This document shows positions 7,500-15,997 of a stretch of DNA of 64,000 nucleotides, piece by piece. Numbering within the stretch: the stretch's first letter is position 1; each line of letters opens with the position of its first letter. The translations under genes were made by a program, and so were the position numbers. The notes beneath the pieces are model-generated. The model ran no database searches, was not told the DNA's origin, and saw only the letters and a list, made by a program, of their open reading frames with translations. The stretch lies in NCBI GenBank assembly GCA_021775855.1, contig JAJFGZ010000045.1, forward strand, positions 1 through 64,000. The letters are read 5' to 3'. Origin of the DNA: Hyphomicrobiales bacterium (GTDB taxonomy: Bacteria; Pseudomonadota; Alphaproteobacteria; Rhizobiales; NORP267).

Positions 7500-8947
7500 T
7501 CCGGATCCCCGGCGCGGATATACGCGGTTTTAATCTGGGTATAAAATTCAACCGCCCCCCGGCCCTGTTCGCGGGGGCCGGAGCTTGAATTTTTCCGCCC
7601 GCCGAATGGCACATGGTAATCAGTCCCGGCGGTCGGCAGGTTGATGGTCACGCACCCGGTCTCGACATTGCGCCGGAAATGCGTGGCGCGGGCAAGCGAC
7701 CGGGTGAAAATACCGGCGACCAATCCATAGTCGGTGTCGTTCGCGATTCTCAGGCCCTCTTCGTAGGACTGGATGCGCTGAACCGCGGCAATCGGCGCGA
7801 ACAATTCTTCACGGTTGAGGGCCATATCGTTTGTAGTCCCAGTCAACAAAGCCGGTGTCATGTAATAGCCATCCGTCGCCCTGGACACGCGCTCCCCACC
7901 CGTAACAATCTCGGCGCCAGCCTTCCGCGCACGCGTGATCCAGTCCAGATTGGAATCGAGTTGCCCGGCGCTGACGACAGGCCCGATCTGGGTGCCCTCG
8001 GTGAGCGCGTGGTCGACTTTGAGTTCGCCAAGCGCTGCCGCGAGTTTGTCGACAAATGCGTCGTGGACCGCGGCGTGCACCAGGAGGCGCGACGACGACG
8101 TGCATTTCTGCCCGGTACCCGAATATCCGCCCGCAACGGCCGCCACAACGGCCAGGTCCAGTTCCGCGTCGTCCATCACCAGAAGTGCGTTCTTGGATCC
8201 GAGTTCGAGCTGATATTTGCTGAGATTAGACGCCGCCGCAGCGGCCACCTTAAGTCCAACCGCGTATGACCCGGTCAGCGTCACGGCATCGACGCCCGGG
8301 TGCCCCGCAAGACCCTCGCCGATCGTCGAACCGGCACCCATCAAGAGCTGGAAGGCGCCAGCCGGAAAGCCTGACCGCGAGATGATCTCAGACAAGGCCC
8401 AAGCTGACGCCGGGGTCTGGCTGGCAGGCTTCCAGATCACTGCATTTCCAAATGCGAGTGCGGGCGCGATTTTCCAACTCGCGGTTGCCGTCGGAAAATT
8501 CCACGGGGAAATGACCACCACGACCCCCATGGGTTCCCGCCGCACATCGATCTCGATCCCCGGGCGGACCGAATCGGCGTTTTCACCGAGCTGGCGCAGC
8601 ACCTCGGCGGCGAAATAGGTAAAAAACTGCCCGGCGCGGAATACCTCGCCCTTGCCCTCGGCGAGCGGTTTGCCTTCTTCGCGGCTGAGGAGCGTCCCCA
8701 ATTCCTCGGCCCGGTCCATCAGTTCGCGCCCGACCATCTCCAACGCAGTTTGACGCGCTTCAAGACCCGTTGCGCGGCACGCTGGCAACGCGGCGCGGGC
8801 ATTGGCAACGGCTTCGTCGAGTTGCGCGGCGTTCGCCTGGGTATACGTTCCGATGACGTCGGACAGATCGGACGGATTGACGTTCTCGACCTGGCTGTCA
8901 CCCTGAATCCAAGCGCCGCCAATCAAGTTGTGGAATTCCTCGACCAT
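7496..8947 (-). CDS. NAD(P)-dependent aldehyde dehydrogenase, first gene of operon
   Basis: A 483-residue aldehyde dehydrogenase superfamily enzyme. Visible are PWNFP (N150), the general base in LELGSKN (E248), and the catalytic cysteine in GQKCTSSSRL (C282), all at normal spacing. The sequence is closest in feel to semialdehyde dehydrogenases such as alpha-ketoglutaric semialdehyde dehydrogenase type I, but the substrate cannot be fixed from sequence. The ATG at 8947 has a GGAG site; a more upstream in-frame ATG would add 12 unlikely residues. It leads a tightly overlapped four-gene operon and is divergent from a LysR regulator, which probably controls it. Confidence 0.93.
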   Translation of the reverse strand: MVEEFHNLIGGAWIQGDSQVENVNPSDLSDVIGTYTQANAAQLDEAVANARAALPACRATGLEARQTALEMVGRELMDRAEELGTLLSREEGKPLAEGKGEVFRAGQFFTYFAAEVLRQLGENADSVRPGIEIDVRREPMGVVVVISPWNFPTATASWKIAPALAFGNAVIWKPASQTPASAWALSEIISRSGFPAGAFQLLMGAGSTIGEGLAGHPGVDAVTLTGSYAVGLKVAAAAASNLSKYQLELGSKNALLVMDDAELDLAVVAAVAGGYSGTGQKCTSSSRLLVHAAVHDAFVDKLAAALGELKVDHALTEGTQIGPVVSAGQLDSNLDWITRARKAGAEIVTGGERVSRATDGYYMTPALLTGTTNDMALNREELFAPIAAVQRIQSYEEGLRIANDTDYGLVAGIFTRSLARATHFRRNVETGCVTINLPTAGTDYHVPFGGRKNSSSGPREQGRGAVEFYTQIKTAYIRAGDPE

Positions 8948-9006
8948 AATTTTCTCCTGGTTGGCCTGAAGAGTACATTCCAAAAATCCATGACTTCAAT
9001 CAAACA

Positions 9007-9027
9007 GAAATATCTGTTGTATATTTC
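9007..9027. promoter_or_regulatory. Candidate LysR-type operator between aldehyde dehydrogenase and lysR
   Basis: GAAATAT-N7-ATATTTC is a perfect interrupted palindrome that contains the T-N11-A layout of LysR-type boxes (T at 9011, A at 9023). It sits in the 104-base divergent gap, 25 bases before the lysR start, as expected for an autoregulated divergent promoter. Confidence 0.6.
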
Positions 9028-9051
9028 AAATTTTTTGCGATCATAGAAAGT

Positions 9052-9981
9052 ATGATCAAACTCGAAGCCCTGCGCGTTTTCACCATCGTTGCCGAGATGG
9101 GCAATATCCGCGATGCGGCCGACCGCATTGGCCGCACAGCTTCTGCGGTGTCAATGGCGCTAAAACAACTTGAAGAAGAAATCGGTGGCCGATTGTTTGA
9201 GACCGACCGTAAAAACAGCCTGACGGCCCTCGGTGCTTTTGTTCTGGAGACCGGAGATCTGCAAATCCGGAGTTTCGACAAATCCATCGAAATGATTCTG
9301 GCCCACGCCCAGAGCCGGATCGGTCGCCTTTCGCTGGCATCCGTACCGTCGGTTGCGACAAACCTTGTTCCGACATTATTACCGGTTTTCCTGGCGGATC
9401 GGCCGGGTCTGGACATCGAGCTGTTCGACATCGATAGCGCGAGTGTCGCTGCAATGGTAGAATCCGGTCAGGCCGACCTGGGGATTGGCGGACAGCCTAA
9501 ATCCCGTATGAATCTAGAATTTTCGCCCCTGTTTGTTGACCGCTTTAAGCTGGTCTGCTCCGCCACCAGTCCACTCTTTCTATTGTCATCTCCATTGAAT
9601 TGGGACGATTTGGAAAAGGAAACGCTGATCGTCAACGGCGCATCTCAGATCATCCAGTCACCTGAATACCGAAAAGCGTCAGAAGACTCCTCGTTGAAAG
9701 TCCGCAACGTGGCGTCGCTGTTTGCAATGGCCCGTGCCGGTCTCGGGGTCACCCTGCTCCCGGCGCTTGCCACGACCAACATGCCGGACGGCGTGGTCGC
9801 CCTTGATATCGTCGATATCGACGCCGAACGTGTGGTTGGATTTATCGCCCAACGCGGCGCCTCGGTTAGCCCGGTTGCATCTGCCTTTCGGGAACTGATG
9901 ATTGACACGATGCCGCAATTTATCAGCCGGCTGGGCCTGTCCAACCCCAAAACGAACCATGAGTACCGGACCCAATCATAG
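9052..9981 (+). CDS. LysR-family transcriptional regulator
   Basis: A 309-residue LysR-type regulator with the N-terminal helix-turn-helix (LRVFTIVAEMGNIRDAADRI and SAVSMALKQLEEEIGGRLFE, residues 6-46), a linker helix and a periplasmic-binding-like effector domain (about 95-290). It is divergent from the aldehyde dehydrogenase operon across 104 bases with a matching operator, so it most likely senses that pathway's substrate or product. The ligand is unknown. Confidence 0.93.
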   Translation: MIKLEALRVFTIVAEMGNIRDAADRIGRTASAVSMALKQLEEEIGGRLFETDRKNSLTALGAFVLETGDLQIRSFDKSIEMILAHAQSRIGRLSLASVPSVATNLVPTLLPVFLADRPGLDIELFDIDSASVAAMVESGQADLGIGGQPKSRMNLEFSPLFVDRFKLVCSATSPLFLLSSPLNWDDLEKETLIVNGASQIIQSPEYRKASEDSSLKVRNVASLFAMARAGLGVTLLPALATTNMPDGVVALDIVDIDAERVVGFIAQRGASVSPVASAFRELMIDTMPQFISRLGLSNPKTNHEYRTQS

Positions 9982-10300
9982 TCTAATTCCCGGTTTGCAG
10001 ACACAAATGCCCTCGTCTATGGCCATGCCCCTAAAATGAGCCGCTTAGATTTTTCTTAAGTTGAACTAAATTACTTCTATTTGATTGAATTGACTAGATG
10101 GGCCATACTTTTTGAGCAAGCGTTCGGGCAGGTGCAATCACACGGACACAATTGTTCGAAGCGAATACACCAGCTGAAGGCGCTTGACCGGGAGCCGCTA
10201 GACGAAGGGAAAGACTAAGTTTGTAGGTCAGCATAAAATTGGGGTAAGGTTTTCCGGCGCGATAAATCAGGAAAACAAAATTTAAGTAGGGAGAAAGTCA
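9982..10300 (+). other. Gene-free leader of the betaine ABC operon
   Basis: No coding region is convincing in these 319 bases. TTGATT (10081-10086), 17 bases, then CATACT (10104-10109) is a reasonable vegetative promoter and would give a leader of about 185 bases before the binding-protein gene. An AGGGAGA ribosome site lies just before 10301. I do not recognise a riboswitch. Confidence 0.4.
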
Positions 10301-11272
10301 ATGCGAAATATTGTTCTGGGTATCACTGGCGCCATTGCTGGCGTTTTGATGATGTCCAATGCAGCGAAAGCTGAGTGCGGTGAGGTAACAATTACCGAGA
10401 TGAACTGGGCTTCATCTGCTGTTATTACCGCTGTTGCCAAATTTCTGATGGAACAGGGCTATGATTGCTCGGTCGTCACCGTTCCATCTTCAACGGTCCC
10501 GTCGGTAGCGTCCGTCGCTGAAACCGGCAAACCCGATATCGTCACCGAGCTTTGGCTGAATTCAGCAACGCTTTACACGGAACTTGAAGAACAGGGTAAA
10601 ATCACCACAGCCGCCAACGTCCTCTCCGACGGCGGTGAAGAAGGCTGGTGGATTCCGCAATACCTGGTCGACAAATATCCGCAGCTCGCAACCATCGACG
10701 GCGTGTTGGCCAACCCGGAACTGGTTGGCGGTCGTTTTCACAATTGCCCGGTGGGCTGGGGTTGCCGGATCGCAAACGATCATCTGAAAGTAGCCTATGA
10801 CCTGGAAGGCAGTGGCATTGAGGTGTTTGATCATGGTTCCGGCGAAACGCTGGCGACATCGATTGCCGCCGCTTATGCGGATGAGGCACCTTGGTTCGGC
10901 TATTATTGGGCGCCCACTTCAGTCCTGGGCAAATACCCGATGGTACAAGTCGACATGGGTCCGTACATCAAGGAAGTCCATGACTGCAATCAGTCCGAAG
11001 TATGTGACAATCCACAACGGTCCTCCTATCCATCAGCAACGGTCCTGACCGGGATAACAACAGATTTTGCAGCCCGCGAACCTGAAGTTGCAGCCCTAAT
11101 GGGTAACCTGACTTTTTCCAATGCGATGATGGGATCCATCCTTGCCTGGCAGGAAGACAATAATGCGTCCCCCGAAGAAGCCGCCGTTTATTTCCTGACC
11201 AACAACAATGATGTCTGGTCGACCTGGCTCAATGACGAAGCCCGGGCCAAGCTGGCCGCGCTCCTGCAATAA
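10301..11272 (+). CDS. Glycine betaine/proline-type ABC transporter, periplasmic substrate-binding protein
   Basis: A 323-residue secreted protein: signal peptide of about 24 residues ending AKA, then an OpuAC/ProX-type binding fold. Trp-rich segments typical of quaternary-amine cages are seen (MNWASSA, TELWLNSAT, EEGWWIPQY, APWFGYYWAPTS), with four cysteines (VGGRFHNCPVGWGC and HDCNQSEVCDN) that may form two disulfides. It is the first gene of the importer operon and is separated from the permease gene by a strong stem-loop. Glycine betaine, proline betaine, carnitine or choline are plausible ligands; the sequence alone does not separate them. Confidence 0.9.
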   Translation: MRNIVLGITGAIAGVLMMSNAAKAECGEVTITEMNWASSAVITAVAKFLMEQGYDCSVVTVPSSTVPSVASVAETGKPDIVTELWLNSATLYTELEEQGKITTAANVLSDGGEEGWWIPQYLVDKYPQLATIDGVLANPELVGGRFHNCPVGWGCRIANDHLKVAYDLEGSGIEVFDHGSGETLATSIAAAYADEAPWFGYYWAPTSVLGKYPMVQVDMGPYIKEVHDCNQSEVCDNPQRSSYPSATVLTGITTDFAAREPEVAALMGNLTFSNAMMGSILAWQEDNNASPEEAAVYFLTNNNDVWSTWLNDEARAKLAALLQ

Positions 11273-11293
11273 GACCATAACCTGACGAAATCC

Positions 11294-11325
11294 CCCATGG
11301 GCGTGCGATTGTCCGCGCCCATGGG
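11294..11325 (+). terminator. Intercistronic stem-loop between binding-protein and permease genes
   Basis: CCCATGGGCG (11294-11303) pairs perfectly with CGCCCATGGG (11316-11325) around a 12-base loop and is followed by TATAATTT. It lies inside the operon, 50 bases before the permease gene. It probably protects the upstream message or partly ends transcription, so that binding protein is made in excess. Confidence 0.65.
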
Positions 11326-11375
11326 TATAATTTAAGGCGGTTTGAACCGCTCAATGGGGGAGGAATTGATCCACA

Positions 11376-12407
11376 ATGGGATTTTACGACAGGTTTTTCG
11401 ACACTCTGGGTTTGCGCGACTGGTGCGACTCCGAAAAAGTCGACGGTCCGATGACCATGACGGAATTGCTTGCAAGAAGCCAGGGGGCCGATTCGGTCGA
11501 CGCGCCATGGTGGGACATTCCTTTCCCCTCGCTCGACAATCTCAACAATGCCTGTCACGCCGTCAGCCGCACACGGGACCTGACAGAAGGCGTTGAACAG
11601 GGGTTCCTCGATATCAAGACCAGTCTCCAGTTTGTGCTGGATCCGATAACCCAACCCCTCAGCTGGTTACTCGACGGCTCTTTATATCTTTTTGCGGCGA
11701 TCCCTTGGTGGACGTTGATCCCGGCCATCCTGATCCTGGTCTACTACGTGTCGCGGTCGATAGGCGTGACATTGTTCGTGGCACTCTCCTTTCTGTTTTT
11801 GGCCTTCATCGATCATTATTCCTATTCGATCCAGACCCTGTCGATCATCTTTGTCTGCACAGTACTAAGCGTTCTGTTCGGTGTGCCGTTAGGCATTGCT
11901 ATGTCCAAGAGCAATACGTTCCAGAAGGTGATGATACCGATTTTGGACATGCTGCAAACGCTGCCGTCCTTCGTTTATCTGATCCCGCTTATTTTCCTGT
12001 TCAGCATTACGGAATCGAAGCTCTACGGCATCGCCATCATCATGTACGCGATTGTGCCCGTGGTGCGATTGACCGACCTCGGCATCCGCCTGGTGGACAA
12101 GGATGTTATCGAGGCCGCCGACGCGTTTGGTATGAGCCGGCGCCAGAAACTGTTTGGCGTAGAGATACCCCTCGCGTTGCCGAACATCATGGCCGGCGTA
12201 AACCAGACGATCATGATGGCGTTGGCAATGGTAGTGATAGCTTCGCTCGTTTCCGCGCCCGGCCTTGGGGTGCTGGTGCTGCGCGGCATCAGAAACCTGG
12301 AACTTGGCGTCGGTCTCGTATCCGGTGTCTGCATCGTCCTGCTGGCTGTGGTTCTTGACCGCGTCAGCAAGGCGTCGCTTGCCCGCATCAACACGTCACA
12401 AGATTAG
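11376..12407 (+). CDS. proW: Glycine betaine/proline-type ABC transporter permease (ProW-like)
   Basis: A 343-residue inner-membrane permease. A long hydrophilic N-terminus (about 1-95) precedes six to seven transmembrane segments. The cytoplasmic EAA loop that docks with the ATPase reads EAADAFGMSRRQKLFGVEIPLA... near residues 247-275, the standard signature of importer permeases, and the C-terminal region LVSAPGLGVLVLRGIRNLELG is typical of ProW/OpuAB. It lies 9 bases upstream of the ATPase gene, in one operon with the binding protein. Confidence 0.93.
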   Translation: MGFYDRFFDTLGLRDWCDSEKVDGPMTMTELLARSQGADSVDAPWWDIPFPSLDNLNNACHAVSRTRDLTEGVEQGFLDIKTSLQFVLDPITQPLSWLLDGSLYLFAAIPWWTLIPAILILVYYVSRSIGVTLFVALSFLFLAFIDHYSYSIQTLSIIFVCTVLSVLFGVPLGIAMSKSNTFQKVMIPILDMLQTLPSFVYLIPLIFLFSITESKLYGIAIIMYAIVPVVRLTDLGIRLVDKDVIEAADAFGMSRRQKLFGVEIPLALPNIMAGVNQTIMMALAMVVIASLVSAPGLGVLVLRGIRNLELGVGLVSGVCIVLLAVVLDRVSKASLARINTSQD

Positions 12408-12416
12408 GGGCGAGCT

Positions 12417-13481
12417 ATGGCTGACACAATCAAGGTCTCGATCCGGCACCTCTACAAGATATTCGGGGGCGATCCGGAATCCGTCCTCGACCTTGCCAGG
12501 AACGGCATGAGCAAAACCGAGTTGCTGGAGAAACACGGCCACGTTGTCGGATTGCGAGATATCAATGTCGACATGAGCGAAGGCGAAATTACGGTCATTA
12601 TGGGGCTTTCGGGTTCTGGAAAATCGACCCTGATCCGTCACCTCAATCTGCTGATAGAGCCGACCGCCGGCGAGGTTCTTGTGGACGGTATCGATGTCAC
12701 TCATCTCTCGGCTGTCGAATTGCGGGACATGCGGCAAACCGGCATGTCGATGGTATTCCAGAAATTTGCCCTTCTGCCCCACAGGACAGTCCTGCAAAAT
12801 GCCGGCCTCGCGCTGCGCGTCCGGGGTTTGGGTGATGGGGAGGCCGACACCGAGGCGAAAAAATGGCTCGACCGGGTTGGCCTGCAAGGCTTCGAGCAGC
12901 ATTTTCCGCACCAGCTGTCAGGTGGTATGCAGCAGCGCGTCGGCATCGCAAGGGCGCTGACATCGAACTCGCCGATCATGTTGATGGACGAAGCTTTTTC
13001 CGCCCTCGACCCGCTTATCAGGACTGACATGCAGGACCTTTTGATGGAACTGCAGAAGGACCTGCATAAAACGATCGTGTTTATTACCCACGATCTGGAT
13101 GAGTCCCTCAAGCTCGCCGACCATTTGGTGATCCTCAAGGACGGGTATGTCGTACAGCAGGACGAACCCCAGCAAATCCTGCTCAACCCTGCAGACCCCT
13201 ATATCGAAGACTTTGTCAGCGACATCAACCGGGCGCGGGTGCTTCGCGTGCGCTCGATCATGAAGCCTTCAAGCAAAGCTGCGCGGGCGTCCGCCGGTAA
13301 CATCGATTACGACGATACGCTTGAAAGCGTAATCGCCCGTTCAGGAGGCTCAACGGCCAAATCCTACACTGTAAAACGTGACGGTAAAACTGTCGGCATC
13401 CTCGACATGAAAGAACTCATCAAGGCCCTGGTACCACGCCTGGCGTCCCAATCCGGTGTCCGTGGCAACGTCACGTCCTGA
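12417..13481 (+). CDS. proV: Glycine betaine/proline-type ABC transporter ATPase (ProV-like)
   Basis: A 354-residue ABC ATPase with a ProV-type N-terminal extension (YKIFGGDPESVLDLARNGMSK). Walker A is GLSGSGKS (63-70), the signature is LSGGMQQR (about 166-173), Walker B is IMLMDEAFSALD and the switch histidine is in FITHDLDE. The tail beyond about 270 is shorter and more degenerate than the tandem CBS domains of ProV/OpuAA, so direct osmosensing through CBS domains is uncertain. The last gene of the importer operon. Confidence 0.95.
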   Translation: MADTIKVSIRHLYKIFGGDPESVLDLARNGMSKTELLEKHGHVVGLRDINVDMSEGEITVIMGLSGSGKSTLIRHLNLLIEPTAGEVLVDGIDVTHLSAVELRDMRQTGMSMVFQKFALLPHRTVLQNAGLALRVRGLGDGEADTEAKKWLDRVGLQGFEQHFPHQLSGGMQQRVGIARALTSNSPIMLMDEAFSALDPLIRTDMQDLLMELQKDLHKTIVFITHDLDESLKLADHLVILKDGYVVQQDEPQQILLNPADPYIEDFVSDINRARVLRVRSIMKPSSKAARASAGNIDYDDTLESVIARSGGSTAKSYTVKRDGKTVGILDMKELIKALVPRLASQSGVRGNVTS

Positions 13482-14035
13482 TCCTGATTTGTCCATTTCC
13501 ACGCAATTCAACATTTGACGTTGATCAAAAACGATGGAATTGATTGCACTTTGAGACACCGTTCGGGGTAGAAATCCAGAGCGAAACGACGTCGCAAACG
13601 AGAACATTTTCAGCACGTTAACGCCCTGGAGCCTTTCTGTATCCATAGGCATACTGGACAATATTTACCCGGAATCGTCTCTCGACGGTCGGCGCCTGCT
13701 AAATCCAGAACAACCCGATCCATATCTATTGGAGGCTGCTGTTCGACGTCGCTGGTTATTTCCTCAAGATTCACGGCTGCCAGGACTGCCCCGTCATCCC
13801 CGACCTGATGATGGACACAAATCACCGGCGCGATATTCGGGGGCGCGGCGACGTCGGCGTTTTCTATCGGGTTTCGCCTTGCATCCGATTTCTCCTGTCC
13901 TTGCAATCGCCTTTTTGCTGCTCACGCTATCGCAAACCGCGCTCTGGAGCTGGCTGAAAGGATGCGATGTCAAGCGCTTGCAACAACAGTCCGGTCAACA
14001 CTGTAACAAAGTGTCCTTCCCTTTGCCGGTTGGTA
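13482..14035. other. Gene-poor stretch between the ABC importer and the SHOCT/multicopper oxidase operon
   Basis: About 550 bases without a convincing gene. Open frames of 98 codons on the minus strand (13610-13906) and 128 codons on the plus strand (from 13729) overlap each other and show no family resemblance or good ribosome site. An FNR/CRP-type box is present at 13515-13528. The stretch may be a decayed gene or regulatory DNA. Confidence 0.4.
13515..13528. promoter_or_regulatory. FNR/FixK-type box candidate
   Basis: TTGAC-GTTG-ATCAA differs from the FNR/FixK consensus TTGAT-N4-ATCAA at one base. It is 34 bases after the proV stop. No intact gene starts at a suitable distance on either side, so it may be non-functional or serve an unrecognised transcript. 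Confidence 0.4.
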
Positions 14036-14066
14036 TTGACCTTCCAGTTACTGGAAGCACCATATC
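14036..14066 (+). promoter_or_regulatory. CueR-type (MerR-family) promoter/operator of the multicopper oxidase operon
   Basis: TTGACC (14036-14041), a 19-base spacer containing the perfect dyad CTTCCAG-TTA-CTGGAAG (14041-14057), then CATATC (-10, 14061-14066). This is nearly identical to textbook copper-responsive CueR sites. The transcript would begin near 14073, about 55 bases before the SHOCT start, and run into the oxidase gene. Confidence 0.82.
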
Positions 14067-14128
14067 CATTACGAGACAAAAGTCCGGAAACTTGCGACGA
14101 CAGTCCGGGTGCTGAGAAAGATGACATT

Positions 14129-14314
14129 ATGATTATTTTGTGGATTGCATTGATAGTTGTCCTGGTCGTATTCGCGACCCAGTGGCAGGGCCGTACGAAC
14201 GGACAAGATGAAGACCCCGGCCCGGCGGAAACCCTTCGGCTGCGATACGCCCGGGGAGAAATCAGCACCGCTGAATTTGAGGATCGTCGGCAAAATTTGA
14301 GAACCGATCGATGA
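14129..14314 (+). CDS. SHOCT-domain single-pass membrane microprotein (second copy)
   Basis: A 61-residue protein with an N-terminal transmembrane helix (residues 2-18, IILWIALIVVLVVFATQ) and a C-terminal SHOCT domain (about 33-58; ETLRLRYARGEISTAEFEDR). It shares this plan with the protein at 3909 but lacks that protein's N-terminal extension. Its stop overlaps the start of the multicopper oxidase as ATGA. I chose the ATG at 14129 because it lies downstream of the CueR-type promoter; starting further upstream would place the start before the promoter. Coupling to a copper oxidase suggests a copper-stress role, for example holding or assembling an envelope complex, which is inference. Confidence 0.82.
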   Translation: MIILWIALIVVLVVFATQWQGRTNGQDEDPGPAETLRLRYARGEISTAEFEDRRQNLRTDR

Positions 14315-15813
14315 TTTCGCGGCGGGCGGCATTGGCGGGGCTAGTGGTCGGCAGCGCCGGTCTGGCAAGCGCCGGGCTATTTTCGAACAGCTTTGTCCGG
14401 CGCGCGATTTTTGGCGGACCGGTCTTTGCTGCCATGGCTAAACCCCTCGCGATCCCCGATGGTTTGGCGGGCGAGGTCCGCGACGGCGTCCGCACCTACG
14501 ACCTCTCCCTGCAAAGAGGGCGATCCACATTTTTCGATGGCGTCGAGACCCCGACGATTGGCATCAACGGCCCCTATCTGGGCCCGACCCTGAAAATGCG
14601 CGCGGGCGAGACTGTGCGGATGAACGTCACCAACGGCGTCGGTGAACCGAGCACGCTCCATTGGCACGGAATGCACTTGCCGGCGAGCGCCGACGGCGGG
14701 CCACACCAGATTATTGGTGACGGCGAGACCTGGTCGCCGCAATTCGAAGTAAAACAGCGCGCGTCCATGTTTTGGTACCATTCCCATATGGTCCCGCGCA
14801 CCGGGCCGCAGGTTTACCAGGGCCTGGCAGGCATGATTTACGTGGACGACGACGAAACTGATCGGCTTGATTTGCCGTCAGAATATGGCGTCGACGACAT
14901 TCCGCTGGTCCTCCAGGATCGCCTCTTCACTAACAGCGGCAACCTGTTCTACAGCACATCAATGCCCACCAGAATGATGGGCATGCGGGGCGATGTAATG
15001 CTCGTCAACGGGACTGCAAATCCCTATTTCGAAGCCCGGACGGGTAAATTGCGGCTGCGCATTCTCAACGGCTCCAACGCCCGGTTTTATAAAATCGGGT
15101 TTGCCGACGGACGGACGTTCCAGCAGATCGGGACTGATGGCGGGCTGCTCGAGCGGCCCTATCAAACATCGTTCATCACCCTCTCGCCGGGCGAACGGGC
15201 GCAGATTGTCGTAGACGTGGATGACGGGCGCCCGGCCCTGTTGCGCTCGTTCGAATTGTCCGGCACCGGCTTAGGCGGCGGCGGAATGATGGGCGGAATG
15301 ATGGGCGATAATCTGACGTTCGATCTTCTGGACATCAGACCAGATGCCGGACGCGCCCGCTCAGCGCAAATACCGAACCGCCTGATCAACCTCGTGCGCC
15401 CCGACCCGGCGCAGGCAGTCGGCACGCGCCGGTTTGTCATGCAGATGGGGATGGGCGGCATGATGGGCGGAGGCGGCTTCACGATTAATGGCAAGTCCAT
15501 GGACACGGCGCGCATCGACCAGACCGTCCGGGTCGGCACCAAGGAAATCTGGCAGATCGAGAACCCGTCTGTGATGCCCCACCCGTTCCATATCCATGAC
15601 GTGCAATTCCGGATACTCGACCGCAACGGCAGCCCGCCGGCACCGGGAGAAATCGGGTTGAAGGACACCGTCGTTATCAACGCGAACGAGACTGTCCGGC
15701 TGCTGTTGGAATTCGCGGACTATGCCGATCCCGACAGTCCCTACATGTATCACTGTCATATCCTGGAACACGAGGATGCCGGCATGATGGGGCAATTCGT
15801 CGTCACGGCTTGA
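14311..15813 (+). CDS. CueO-like multicopper oxidase, Tat-exported
   Basis: A 500-residue periplasmic multicopper oxidase. It starts with a Tat-type signal (SRRAALAGLVVG at residues 3-14) and has all four copper motif regions: HWHG (117-120), HSH (157-159), HPFHIHD (near 428) and HCHILEHEDAGM (481-492; HCH supplies the trinuclear cluster and type 1 Cys, H487 and a Met the type 1 site). Met/Gly-rich loops (GGGGMMGGMMGD near 328 and MQMGMGGMMGGGG near 377) resemble the methionine-rich copper-binding insert of CueO. Oxidation of Cu(I) to less toxic Cu(II) is the expected role. Its CueR-type promoter agrees. It is the second gene after the SHOCT microprotein, overlapping it by 4 bases. Confidence 0.95.
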   Translation: MISRRAALAGLVVGSAGLASAGLFSNSFVRRAIFGGPVFAAMAKPLAIPDGLAGEVRDGVRTYDLSLQRGRSTFFDGVETPTIGINGPYLGPTLKMRAGETVRMNVTNGVGEPSTLHWHGMHLPASADGGPHQIIGDGETWSPQFEVKQRASMFWYHSHMVPRTGPQVYQGLAGMIYVDDDETDRLDLPSEYGVDDIPLVLQDRLFTNSGNLFYSTSMPTRMMGMRGDVMLVNGTANPYFEARTGKLRLRILNGSNARFYKIGFADGRTFQQIGTDGGLLERPYQTSFITLSPGERAQIVVDVDDGRPALLRSFELSGTGLGGGGMMGGMMGDNLTFDLLDIRPDAGRARSAQIPNRLINLVRPDPAQAVGTRRFVMQMGMGGMMGGGGFTINGKSMDTARIDQTVRVGTKEIWQIENPSVMPHPFHIHDVQFRILDRNGSPPAPGEIGLKDTVVINANETVRLLLEFADYADPDSPYMYHCHILEHEDAGMMGQFVVTA

Positions 15814-15932
15814 GGCGGGGGCGTTTATTCGGTCTCCCCTCCGCCGCCGGCTTGTCGCCTGGCCGCTCGCTCGGAGATTTTGCACGCTCCAGAACGACAA
15901 ATACAGCGTTGTCAGGTCGATGGGAAACCAGC

Positions 15933-15963
15933 TTGACACTCTAGTTACTATAGGTCGTATCAA
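15933..15963 (+). promoter_or_regulatory. MerR-family promoter of Pb/Cd/Zn type upstream of TRAP genes
   Basis: TTGACA (-35, 15933-15938), 19-base spacer, TATCAA (-10, 15958-15963). The spacer carries CTCTAG-TTA-CTATAG, closely resembling PbrR/CadR/ZntR operators (CTATAG...CTAGAG) and unlike the two CueR-type sites. The MerR regulator at 19793-20221, with the C82/C117/C125 ligand set, is the obvious candidate to bind it. Confidence 0.7.
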
Positions 15964-15997
15964 GACCGTTGAGAGAGGTAATCTGGAGTGGCCCGCC

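Noticed and set aside
13610-13906. 98-codon minus-strand open frame after the betaine importer
   Set aside because: No recognisable motif or ribosome site and it overlaps an equally long opposite frame; not supported as a gene, though a decayed gene is possible.
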